From Dyella thiooxydans (lineage in GTDB: Bacteria > Pseudomonadota > Gammaproteobacteria > Xanthomonadales > Rhodanobacteraceae), in NCBI RefSeq assembly GCF_001641285.1, contig NZ_CP014841.1, positions 1,488,001 through 1,552,000 of the forward strand: 64,000 nucleotides of DNA. The letters are read 5' to 3'. The notes under the pieces were generated by a model, which saw only the letters and a list, made by a program, of their open reading frames with translations, had not been told where the DNA came from and did no database searches. This document shows positions 34,481-42,171 of the stretch, piece by piece. Each line of letters begins with the position of its first letter. The first letter of the stretch is position 1. A program made the position numbers and the translations under genes.

Positions 34481-35314
34481 ATGACTTCTTCCGTGAAACC
34501 GATCACAGCCGAAGCCCCGCGCGGCAGCATCGCCTGCGTGGGAGTCGGCATGACCCTGGGCTCGCATCTCACGCCGCTGGCGCGCAGCCATATCCAGCAA
34601 GCCGACGTGGTGTTTACCGCGGTATCCGATCACGTCGTGGCGCTGTGGCTGGAACGCATGCACCCGGACGTGCGCAGCCTTCATGGCTACTACGGGCACG
34701 GTAAATCACGCATGATCACCTACAAGGAGTGGGTGTCAGTGATGATGGCTGAAGTCAGGGCGGGAAAGCGGGTATGCGGTGTTTTCTACGGTCACCCCGG
34801 GGTCTTCGCCTGGTCGCCCCACAAGGTAATCGAACTGGCGCGGTCCGAAGGGTACCTCGCCCATATGGAGCCAGGCATTTCTGCCGAAGACTGCCTCTAT
34901 GCCGACCTCGGCATCGACCCCGGGCGATTTGGCTGCCAGCATTTCGAAGCAAGCCAACTCCTCCTATACGAACGCCGCATAGATCCTTCCGCGTACCTCG
35001 TGCTTTGGCAGGCCGGTCTGGTTGGCGACTTGTCCCTCACGCGCTTTTCCACCGGTGCGGCTTATCGGCGAGTACTCGTTCAACGATTGGCCGAGGACTA
35101 CCCGCTGGACCACCAAGTCATTGTCTACAGTGCACCAACACTGCCGATACAACAGCCGGAGATCGTCCGCGTAGCGCTTCGGGAGCTACCCGAAGTTGCC
35201 ATGACCGCCAAGGAGACCGTCGTAGTGCCGCCGGCGATCCCGCTAAAGCAGAATCTGGCAATCCGGGCCGTCTTGGAGGCCCTGGATGCCGAAGCAGCTC
35301 GATTGCCCACCTGA
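34481..35314 (+). CDS. Borosin alpha-N-methyltransferase (split type, PF00590 fold)
   Basis: The 277-residue protein belongs to the SAM-dependent tetrapyrrole-methylase fold, but its conserved blocks are those of peptide-backbone N-methyltransferases (OphMA, SonM). These are CVGVGMTLGSHLTPLA, GVFYGHPGVF (100-109), EGYLAHMEPGISAEDCLYAD, GCQHFEASQLLLYERR and VLWQAGLVGD. With Y71, R77, Y81 and Y103 the spacing of the OphMA catalytic residues Y66, R72, Y76 and Y98 (from memory) is reproduced. The fungal enzyme carries its substrate at its own C-terminus; here the protein stops after the methyltransferase domain and a short clasp-like tail. The substrate is encoded separately 55 bp downstream, as in Shewanella SonM/SonA. 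GC is clearly lower than in the flanking genes. Precorrin or CysG activity is unlikely. Confidence 0.9.
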   Translation: MTSSVKPITAEAPRGSIACVGVGMTLGSHLTPLARSHIQQADVVFTAVSDHVVALWLERMHPDVRSLHGYYGHGKSRMITYKEWVSVMMAEVRAGKRVCGVFYGHPGVFAWSPHKVIELARSEGYLAHMEPGISAEDCLYADLGIDPGRFGCQHFEASQLLLYERRIDPSAYLVLWQAGLVGDLSLTRFSTGAAYRRVLVQRLAEDYPLDHQVIVYSAPTLPIQQPEIVRVALRELPEVAMTAKETVVVPPAIPLKQNLAIRAVLEALDAEAARLPT

Positions 35315-35369
35315 CGTCGGGGTGTCGAGATTCACTAACCGCTGGAAACTGAAGCAGGGGGATTTCAAG

Positions 35370-35633
35370 ATGAGCCATACGGTCGAATTACTGGAGGCGA
35401 TCGGAGCCAACGCCGAACTGCGTCACGCAGACAGGGACTCGCTTGCCGCCAAGTTGCGCGAGATTGGGGCAAGCAGCTCGTTGCAAGCGGCGGTCGCCTC
35501 TGGCAACGCTATGGATCTGAAGTCAGAGCTTGGGCATCGTCAGATGGGGGAGCCTCAGATCGTCCACTCTCCGGGCAAGGAAGATGAAGAGGTCCCCGAT
35601 GAGGACGACGACGAGGACAAGGATGGCGAGTAA
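35370..35633 (+). CDS. Borosin precursor peptide (SonA-like)
   Basis: The 87-residue protein has three parts. Residues 1-57 form a predicted small helical bundle (TVELLEAIGANAELRHADRD, then LAAKLREIGASSSLQAAVAS, then NAMDLKSELG) like the borosin-binding domain of split systems. Residues 58-68 (RQMGEPQIVHS) hold a short beta-branched stretch, Ile64-Val65, the likely site of backbone N-methylation. Residues 70-87 are very acidic (DEDDDEDKDGE at the end). AGGGGG before ATG 35370 sets the start; the frame is open to 35286 but overlaps the methyltransferase gene. There is no signal peptide. No protease or exporter gene adjoins. The precursor assignment rests on context plus architecture; the exact core is inferred. 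Confidence 0.8.
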   Translation: MSHTVELLEAIGANAELRHADRDSLAAKLREIGASSSLQAAVASGNAMDLKSELGHRQMGEPQIVHSPGKEDEEVPDEDDDEDKDGE

Positions 35634-35664
35634 GCTGCTCGCTCGCCAGGATTGAGTCAGACGC

Positions 35665-37458
35665 ATGACTCGGGGAAAAGGTAGGGGTAGCTTTTGGCTT
35701 GTTGCCGCCGTCGTTTTCGCGACGGTGGTTTTTTGCTGCCCGGCATTCTGCACGCAGGCCGGAAGCTCTCCTGCCATCGGAGATCCTGCAGCATTTCTTG
35801 CGCAGACCGAGAGTTTGCGCATCAAGGATCATCGGCTATTCGCCCAGCGCCTTGCCCTACTCCACCGCGTGTCCCCCACACTCACCCCAGCCGAGCAGTG
35901 GCAGCTGAAGTATCTCGACGCGCTCGAATCTTCGCTGGACGGCAATTTCGCAGCAGCAACCGAGCCGCTAAGGGACGTGATCGATCATTCCGGTGACGTT
36001 GATCTTGCGGCGAAAGCTTCCGCGGCCCTGTTGACCAACCTCACGGCGACGCATCGCTACGAAGCTGCATTCAAGCTCGCCAACGAGATGACCCTCAATC
36101 TACCGAAGCTCCGTTCCCGGGAGTCACGATTCCAGACCCTGGGCGCGTTGTCGCAGATGCTTAATTTTGCGGGCCAGACGGAGCTGGCCACAAAATATGC
36201 GCAGATGATGATGAACACGATCCCGGAAAACGCTACCGAATGCGATCCGGATTTCAAACTGGCAGCGGCCTTGTCCAATGCCGACAAGCTCAGATCGTCA
36301 AGCACCGAGCTCGCCAGGGTCATCAAAACTTGCACTGCGGCACACGAACCGGTGGTTACCGCGGCCGCGGAGCTCATCCTCAGCTCGCTTTACCTCAAGG
36401 AGAAGCAGCCATCAAAGGCCCTCTCCGTACTGAATCAAATCAATCCGACGGTCATCAAGAATCGATACTACCCGCACCTGTTGTCGTCACTGTCACAGCG
36501 GGCGCAGGCCTACGAGCAACTTGGTCAGGACGAAAACGCCAAAAAGGCCGCCAAGGAAGCAATCGCCATAGCCAAGCCCGGCGAGATCAGTGGGTATCTC
36601 CGCTCGGCACTCGAGGTGCTCTACAAGATTGCCAGGAAGGAGGGCAATGCGGCCGACGCACTCAACTATTACGAGCAGTTCGTAGTTCAGGACAAAGGCT
36701 ATATGAACGACCTCAGCGTTCCGGTCATTGCCTACCAGACCGTCCAGCAAAAGGTACTCACACAGAAGCTCGAGGCCGAGAGCCTCAGCAAGCAAAACCG
36801 GATTCTGACCCTGCAGCAGGAACTGGATGCCAAAGCGGTTGAAACCAGTCGGCTGTATATCGTGCTGCTGCTGATCGGCCTGACCGGCATCGTGCTGTGG
36901 CTGCTGCGCCTGAAACATTCGCAGCTCCGTTTCAAGCGCATGGCCACCCGTGACGGTCTGACCGGCATCCTCAATCATCAGCACTTCATCAACGAATCCG
37001 AGCGACAGCTCCGCCACCTGGAACGCAAATCGGGGCATGCCAGCCTGCTGTGGATGGACCTGGATCATTTCAAGCAGATCAACGATACCCATGGCCACGC
37101 CGCCGGTGACGCCGTGCTGCGCCATATCGTGGCGGTCTGCAACGATCATCTGCGCCCCGGCGACCTGTTCGGGCGCCTGGGCGGCGAGGAATTCGGCATC
37201 CTGCTGCTGGAATGCGAGCGGGACCACGCCATCGCCATTGCCGATCGCATCCGCCTGGCGATCGAAGGCAATCCCCTGGAGCACGAGGGCATGATGCTGA
37301 AGGTTTCCGCCAGCGTCGGTATCGCCTCCACCTACAACGCGGGACATGCCCTGCAGCGACTGTGCCGACAGGCCGACGCCGCGCTCTACCGGGCCAAGCG
37401 CGACGGCCGTAACCGGGTGATCGCGGATGCGGGGGAAGGCACTTCTGTTTTCGTATGA
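35665..37458 (+). CDS. Periplasmic TPR-sensor diguanylate cyclase
   Basis: The 597-residue protein has a signal segment (VAAVVFATVVFCCPAFC) and a periplasmic helical, TPR-like sensor of about 350 residues. A coiled segment (LEAESLSKQNRILTLQQELD) leads to a membrane helix (about 393-411) and a C-terminal GGDEF domain. The active site is GGEEF and the inhibitory RxxD site (RPGD) lies five residues before it, so it should make cyclic-di-GMP and be product-inhibited. It starts 31 bp after the borosin precursor, without a terminator between, so co-transcription is likely. The sensor-coding part is low in GC, while the GGDEF part approaches the genome average and resembles the paralogue at 37746. 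The ribosome binding site is weak. Confidence 0.9.
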   Translation: MTRGKGRGSFWLVAAVVFATVVFCCPAFCTQAGSSPAIGDPAAFLAQTESLRIKDHRLFAQRLALLHRVSPTLTPAEQWQLKYLDALESSLDGNFAAATEPLRDVIDHSGDVDLAAKASAALLTNLTATHRYEAAFKLANEMTLNLPKLRSRESRFQTLGALSQMLNFAGQTELATKYAQMMMNTIPENATECDPDFKLAAALSNADKLRSSSTELARVIKTCTAAHEPVVTAAAELILSSLYLKEKQPSKALSVLNQINPTVIKNRYYPHLLSSLSQRAQAYEQLGQDENAKKAAKEAIAIAKPGEISGYLRSALEVLYKIARKEGNAADALNYYEQFVVQDKGYMNDLSVPVIAYQTVQQKVLTQKLEAESLSKQNRILTLQQELDAKAVETSRLYIVLLLIGLTGIVLWLLRLKHSQLRFKRMATRDGLTGILNHQHFINESERQLRHLERKSGHASLLWMDLDHFKQINDTHGHAAGDAVLRHIVAVCNDHLRPGDLFGRLGGEEFGILLLECERDHAIAIADRIRLAIEGNPLEHEGMMLKVSASVGIASTYNAGHALQRLCRQADAALYRAKRDGRNRVIADAGEGTSVFV

Positions 37459-37745
37459 CCTGCCGCTCGCGACTCCAGGATTCCCCAGGCGTGAAATCCA
37501 CGCCCCCCCCGCCTTCCGCCCGGACATCAACCTTTCCGCTCCGCTGCCGTCATTGCAGGGAGCGCCGGGCATCCCGGCATTCGTTGACTGTTCGAGGAAA
37601 GGATGTTGTTGAGCTTCCCCCACGCAGGGCCGGCGGCCCGGTCCAGGTGTGATCACCAAATGGCCATGGACAGGGTCAGCCTGCGCGTCTGTTCGGCGCC
37701 GTGTGTCGGCACCCCCGCACCAGGGCGAAGCTGATTGCGACTGAC

Positions 37746-39545
37746 ATGTCTCCTCGCCGCCTTTCCCGCCCGTTCCGACTGACCGCCGCCGTGCTTGCCA
37801 CGGCCCTGTCGTTGTGGGCGGCATGGGCGACTGCCGCGATCACCGACGTCGGGGGCTTCCTGGACCAGACCGAGAGCATCCGGCTGAGCGACCATTCGCG
37901 CTTCGTGCAGAAGCTCGCGCAGATCCGCCAGGAAGCTCCGGCGATGACCTCGTCGCAGCAGTGGCGGCTGCGCTATCTGGAGGGTTGGGAGTCCGCCTTC
38001 GAGGGCGACTACCCCACGGCGGAAACCCGGCTGAAAGACGTGGCCAGCCACTCCGGCGACATCAACCTCGCCGCCAAGGCCGGGGCGCTCTTGCTGAGCG
38101 TCCAAGTCCTGAACCAGAAGTACGACGATGCCTACCGGGGGGCTGCGGCGATGGTCGCCAGACTGCCGGGCGTCACCAGCAACGATGCCCGCCAGACGGT
38201 GTTGCACAACCTGTCCCAGGTACTCGACTTTGCCGGCCAGCCCGACCTGGCGCTGAAGTACGCCCGAATGATGCGGGATCCGTTGCCCGCCGGTGATTCA
38301 CCGTGCGACAGCATGGCGCTGGAGATCGCCGCGCTGGAAAGCCTGGGGAAGCTCAACTCGTCCAGCGCGGGATTAAGGCAGACCATCCAGACATGCCTCG
38401 CCGCCGGGAAACTGGTAATCGCGGACACCGCCCGACTGATCCAGGTCGACCGCTACCTTGCCGAGCACCGGCCGCGAGACGCGCTCGAACTGGTCGAGCG
38501 CACTGCCGCGGATATCCGCAGCACCGGTTATTACCCGCACTTGCTGGCGATGCGGTTGCAGCGAGCCCAGGCCAACCTGGCACTGGGCCATGATGCCGAA
38601 GCCGAGCAGGCGGCCAGGCGCGTCATCGCGATGAGTACCGCCGACGACAAGAGCATTCATCTGGCCGACGCCTACCACGTGCTCTACGAGATCGAGAAAA
38701 AGCACGGCCACGGCATGGCGGCGCTGGACGACTACGAGCACTACGTCACGCTGAACACGAGCTACCTCAACGACGTGTCCGCGCGTGCGCTCGCCTACCA
38801 GCGCGTGCAGCAGGACCTGCTCGCCCAGAAAATGCAGAACGAAGCGCTGGAGCGGCAGAACCAGGTCCTGCGCCTGCGGCAATCGCTCACTGAACAAGCG
38901 GCACGCACCACCCGACTCTATGCCTTACTGCTGCTCGGGCTGCTGACCCTCCTGGTGCTCTGGCTGCTGCGGGTCAAGCGCCTGCAGCTGCGCTTCCGCG
39001 AGATGGCGCGCCGGGACGGACTCACCGGCATCCTCAACCACCAGCACTTCATGCAGGAAGCCGAGACCCTGGTGGCCGAGCAGGCGAAGCGATCCGGCAA
39101 CGTGGCGCTCGCGCTGATCGACCTGGATCACTTCAAGCAGATCAACGACGTCCACGGCCACGTGACCGGAGACCTGGCGCTGCGCCATATCGTGTCGGTG
39201 GTGCAGGCCTGGCTGCGCCCCGGCGACCTGTTCGGTCGCCTGGGTGGCGAGGAATTCGGCCTGCTGCTGAGCGGCTGTGCGCACGACGACTGCGTCGCCC
39301 TTGCCGAACACATCCGCGAGGCCGTGGCGGCGACACCGCTCCGTCTGGACGATGAGCCGATCGTCGTCACCGCAAGCATCGGCATGGCGTTTGCCGAGCG
39401 AGTGGGCTTCGACCTGTCCCGGCTGTTCCACCACGCCGATGCCACGCTCTACGCAGCGAAGCGGGCCGGCCGCAACCGGGTCATGACCGAGCTCACCGAC
39501 GAGGATCTGCTCGGCCGTTCAGTGCGCGATCCCCGTCCCGCCTGA
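37746..39545 (+). CDS. Periplasmic TPR-sensor diguanylate cyclase, paralogue
   Basis: The 599-residue protein has the same architecture as the preceding gene: a signal peptide (LTAAVLATALSLWAAWATAA), a helical periplasmic sensor, a coiled segment (QNEALERQNQVLRLRQSLTE), one membrane helix and a GGDEF domain with GGEEF and an intact RPGD inhibitory site. The two sensors align along their length (FLDQTESIRLSDHSRF here, FLAQTESLRIKDHRLF there), so they are duplicates. GC here is at the genome average throughout. ATG 37746 is preferred over the open frame to 37701 because it gives a normal signal peptide. The 287-bp gap before it shows no terminator with a T tract. It ends 6 bp from the convergent third GGDEF gene. 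Confidence 0.9.
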   Translation: MSPRRLSRPFRLTAAVLATALSLWAAWATAAITDVGGFLDQTESIRLSDHSRFVQKLAQIRQEAPAMTSSQQWRLRYLEGWESAFEGDYPTAETRLKDVASHSGDINLAAKAGALLLSVQVLNQKYDDAYRGAAAMVARLPGVTSNDARQTVLHNLSQVLDFAGQPDLALKYARMMRDPLPAGDSPCDSMALEIAALESLGKLNSSSAGLRQTIQTCLAAGKLVIADTARLIQVDRYLAEHRPRDALELVERTAADIRSTGYYPHLLAMRLQRAQANLALGHDAEAEQAARRVIAMSTADDKSIHLADAYHVLYEIEKKHGHGMAALDDYEHYVTLNTSYLNDVSARALAYQRVQQDLLAQKMQNEALERQNQVLRLRQSLTEQAARTTRLYALLLLGLLTLLVLWLLRVKRLQLRFREMARRDGLTGILNHQHFMQEAETLVAEQAKRSGNVALALIDLDHFKQINDVHGHVTGDLALRHIVSVVQAWLRPGDLFGRLGGEEFGLLLSGCAHDDCVALAEHIREAVAATPLRLDDEPIVVTASIGMAFAERVGFDLSRLFHHADATLYAAKRAGRNRVMTELTDEDLLGRSVRDPRPA

Positions 39546-39551
39546 ACCCGC

Positions 39552-40706
39552 CTAAAGGTGCCTGCGCACCGTACCCGGCACCAATTGCGCCATCATCGTT
39601 TCGTCAGCCGCGACGGCATGGTTGCGGCCGCGCTGCTTGGCTGCATACAGCGCCGCGTCCGCCCGCGCGAACAGCTCGTCGAGCTGGTAACCCTGATCGG
39701 GATCGGCCTGGGCCACGCCCAGGCTGAGCGTCAGGCCAGGGACCGGCGGCTCGGCGTGCGGAGCGCGTGCGGCAACCGCCAGGCGGAGGGTCTCGGCCAG
39801 CGAGAGCGTGCGCGCGGCATCCTGGCCCGGGCTGGCGATCATGAATTCGTCGCCGCCGAAGCGACCGAACAGATCGTCGCTGACCAGGTGCTCACGCACC
39901 ACGCCGACCACCAGCGCCAGCGCCGCGTCACCCACCAGGTGGCCGTGGCGATCGTTGATCTGCTTGAAGTGATCCAGGTCGAACACGATCAGGCTGAGCG
40001 GCTGGCCGTACTTGGACAAGTGGTCGATCCGGTCGCGCAGCTCGGCCCCGAACGCCTGCCGGTTGAGCGTGCCGGTGAGAGGATCGTGCATGGACAGGTG
40101 TTGCAGCTTCTCCGACTTGCGCTGCAGGTGGCTGTGGGCTGACTTCAGCACGCGCTGTTGGCGCGCCAGCCGCTCGGTCTCCGCTTTCAGCCGCTGGCTG
40201 TGGCGCCAGGCCGTCCACCAGGCAGCGGCCAGTACGGCCAGCAGCACCAGCCACGGCCAGGTCGGCGCCTTGTGGGACTCCGGGGGCGAACCGGGAGCGG
40301 CTCTCGCTCCCGCCGGCAAGGCGTCCGCCACGCTGACCGGCGGCGGCGCCGAAGCGGCCGGAGTCGGGATGGATGCAGCAGGCGCGGGCGCCACCCGGGA
40401 TGCCGTCGCTGGCGTCTCCGGCTGCAAGCCGGCGGTGTGCCCGGAGTCGCTCGCCACGCGTGCGGGAGCGGGCGCCGTCACGATGGGCACCGTGGCTGGC
40501 AACGTCGCCGGCTGCCGCATTGCCTCCGGTGGTGGTGGCGGCGGGAATCGACGCGGTGGCGGCATGCCGGGCGGAGGTGGCGGTGGCGGCGGACGCATCC
40601 CGCGCGGCGGCGGAAAACGAGCCGGGTCCCCCTGCTGCCCGTGCGCGGGCATCATGCCGGCACAAGCCAACACGGCGGCCACCAGCAAGCCAGCCAGTCG
40701 ATGCAT
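39552..40706 (-). CDS. GGDEF protein with a proline-rich periplasmic region
   Basis: The 384-residue protein starts with a signal peptide (GLLVAAVLACAGMMPAHG). A periplasmic region of about 120 residues follows, extremely rich in Pro and Ala (runs of eight and six Pro), then one membrane helix (WPWLVLLAVLAAAWWTAW), a coiled coil and a GGDEF domain. The catalytic motif is GGDEF, so it should be active; the inhibitory position has VSDD instead of RxxD, so product inhibition is probably lost. The proline-rich arm may span peptidoglycan or bind a partner; no ligand domain is recognised. AGGGGA is next to ATG 40706. It converges with the paralogous cyclase gene. Not homologous to those two outside GGDEF. 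Confidence 0.88.
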   Translation of the reverse strand: MHRLAGLLVAAVLACAGMMPAHGQQGDPARFPPPRGMRPPPPPPPPGMPPPRRFPPPPPPEAMRQPATLPATVPIVTAPAPARVASDSGHTAGLQPETPATASRVAPAPAASIPTPAASAPPPVSVADALPAGARAAPGSPPESHKAPTWPWLVLLAVLAAAWWTAWRHSQRLKAETERLARQQRVLKSAHSHLQRKSEKLQHLSMHDPLTGTLNRQAFGAELRDRIDHLSKYGQPLSLIVFDLDHFKQINDRHGHLVGDAALALVVGVVREHLVSDDLFGRFGGDEFMIASPGQDAARTLSLAETLRLAVAARAPHAEPPVPGLTLSLGVAQADPDQGYQLDELFARADAALYAAKQRGRNHAVAADETMMAQLVPGTVRRHL

Positions 40707-40770
40707 TCCCCTGGACTCCCCTGTGAATCCCCTTCACTTTAGCGGGAGCCATCGGGAGCTGCCATGCCAC

Positions 40771-41574
40771 TCAGCGCACGCGGGGCGACTCTGCCAGCGC
40801 CGTGTCGATCGCCCTGAGCGCCAGCGGTGCCATGATCGCGTACCCGGCCGGCGTCGGATGCACGCCGTCTACGGCGAGCTGGTGATCCAGCCCGCCCCGT
40901 GCATTGGCCAGCGCGTCGTAATAGTCGAGATAGACCGCGCCCTGCGCCTTCGCATAGGCCTTCAACCATGCGTTCAGCGCGCGGATCCGACCTGCCGGCT
41001 GCAGTCCCGGGTGCCAGGGATAGTCGGTGGTCGGCAGCACCGAAGCGAGAATCACGCGTATGCCGTGGGTCCGGGCCAGCTCGGCCATCGAGCGGAAGTT
41101 GTCCTCGATCATCGGCAAGCTGGCCAGTCCGGTATTGCCGGCGATGTCGTTGGTACCGGCCAGGATCACCACGGCCGCCGGGTGCAGATCGATCACGTCC
41201 TGCCGGAAGCGGACCACCATCTGCGCGGTAGTCTGGCCGGAGATCCCCCGGTTGACGAACGGTTTGCCGGGAAAGAACGTCGTGCCGGGCGCTCGCCCCC
41301 ACGCGTCGGTGATCGAATCACCGTAGAACACCACGCGCTGCTCGCCGGGCTTCGGCGCCACCAGCCGCCGGTTGTCCGCGCGGTAGCGCTGCAGTTGCGG
41401 CCAGTCGGCCAGCAGCTGCTGCATCGAGTCGATCTGCGCCAGGTCCAGCGATGACGGAGGCGCGGTATAGAGCGGATTGATCGCCTGTGGCGCCCCATCT
41501 TTTCCGCCGGACGCCAAGGCATTCCAGGACAGGGCCAGCAGCAGGCCGGCAACCACGGGCAACACTCGAGACAT
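40771..41574 (-). CDS. Secreted SGNH/GDSL hydrolase
   Basis: The 267-residue protein has a signal peptide (VLPVVAGLLLALSWNALA) and the four SGNH blocks: VVFYGDSITDAWG (Ser in GDSI), NRGISGQTT (Gly), VVILAGTNDIAGNTG (Asn), and VDGVHPTPAGY (Asp and His). The closest described groups are GDSL esterases similar to platelet-activating-factor acetylhydrolase and bacterial esterases acting on acetylated glycans. Being periplasmic or secreted, it may deacetylate cell-wall or plant polysaccharide; this is inference. ATG 41574 is used because it gives a standard signal peptide with TGGAG upstream; the frame is open to 41631. It lies 64 bp upstream of the third GGDEF gene on the same strand. Confidence 0.87.
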   Translation of the reverse strand: MSRVLPVVAGLLLALSWNALASGGKDGAPQAINPLYTAPPSSLDLAQIDSMQQLLADWPQLQRYRADNRRLVAPKPGEQRVVFYGDSITDAWGRAPGTTFFPGKPFVNRGISGQTTAQMVVRFRQDVIDLHPAAVVILAGTNDIAGNTGLASLPMIEDNFRSMAELARTHGIRVILASVLPTTDYPWHPGLQPAGRIRALNAWLKAYAKAQGAVYLDYYDALANARGGLDHQLAVDGVHPTPAGYAIMAPLALRAIDTALAESPRVR

Positions 41575-41640
41575 CCGGACAACTCCACGACAGACCGATT
41601 CGGCACACGTTAGCGCAATGCGCCACGGCACTCGACTGGA

Positions 41641-42006
41641 TCAGTTGTAGGTTTGCACCACCAGCAGCGGCCGCTGGCCCGTGGATGACGCCGACGCCGC
41701 CTGATCGCCGAATTGCCGGAGCGCGGGCAGCGACTCATGGTCGTTCAGGCGGATCACCTCGCGGCGGTAGGTCGAGGGATTGCCTGCATCGCCCCCGCCA
41801 CCGTCGGCGACCGGCGCGCCACACGAAAACGCCCGGGCTGGCCCGCCCACCTCGGCGGGCAGACGCGTCACCGGGCCTGCGGCGCAGGTGGGCGTGACCA
41901 CCGCTCCGGAAAACTGGATCAGTCCTTCACCGGCCCAGGCCAGGCTCAAGCCGACGGCAACGAGCTCGAGCGCGACGGCAAACGCACCACGCCATTCATT
42001 CCGCAT
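41641..42006 (-). CDS. Small secreted fimbrillin-like protein
   Basis: The 121-residue protein has a signal peptide (AFAVALELVAVGLSLAWA) followed by GEGLIQFSGAVVTPTC. This is the beginning of type 1 fimbrial subunits (G-x-I-x-F-x-G-x-V-x-x-P-T-C). A second Cys (AFSCG) could complete the disulfide. The rest (YRREVIRLNDHESLPALRQF, then LLVVQTYN at the end) is shorter than a pilin and lacks the full set of beta strands, although the ending VVQTYN recalls the last strand of a pilin (VTYN). No chaperone or usher gene adjoins. GGGAGG precedes ATG 42006. A perfect CRP/Clp-type palindrome lies 133 bp upstream and may control it. Confidence 0.6.
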   Translation of the reverse strand: MRNEWRGAFAVALELVAVGLSLAWAGEGLIQFSGAVVTPTCAAGPVTRLPAEVGGPARAFSCGAPVADGGGGDAGNPSTYRREVIRLNDHESLPALRQFGDQAASASSTGQRPLLVVQTYN

Positions 42007-42095
42007 GACCGCACCTCCCAGGTGTGTCGCGGGAGCCTCGGCGGACTCCCGCACCCGACGTCGTCCCTATCGGATGGCCACTCTGCCCCTACCAG

Positions 42096-42133
42096 GGCCG
42101 GCGGCAGTTGATTGATGTCAACTGCCGCCGGCC
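42096..42133. repeat. 15-bp perfect GC-rich inverted repeat
   Basis: GGCCGGCGGCAGTTG (42096-42110) and its complement (42119-42133) enclose an 8-base AT-rich loop. It touches the CRP-like palindrome, with which it shares one base. On the minus strand it follows the M61 gene and could be its terminator, though without a T tract. Confidence 0.65.
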
Positions 42134-42160
42134 AATAATGTGATTCAAATCACATTATTG
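42133..42160. promoter_or_regulatory. CRP/Clp-type palindrome
   Basis: A 28-base perfect palindrome with a CA centre. Its core at 42139-42154 is TGTGA-N6-TCACA, the exact consensus of CRP and of its Xanthomonad relative Clp. It lies between the M61 gene and the fimbrillin-like gene, both on the minus strand, and is very AT-rich compared with its surroundings. Confidence 0.65.
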
Positions 42161-42171
42161 AAGCGTGACGA

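Noticed and set aside
34481-35314. Reading the methyltransferase as a cobalamin/siroheme (CobA, CysG) or RsmI enzyme
   Set aside because: The fold is shared, but the conserved blocks and the Tyr/Arg pattern are those of borosin enzymes. No cobalamin or siroheme gene is near, while a fitting precursor is adjacent.
35286-35369. An upstream start for the borosin precursor
   Set aside because: The extra 28 residues overlap the methyltransferase gene and lack helical or signal character, whereas ATG 35370 has AGGGGG at a good distance.
37459-37745. A further small gene between the two sensor cyclases
   Set aside because: Short frames exist, but none has a ribosome binding site or coding bias. 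The gap looks like spacer and promoter DNA for the second cyclase.
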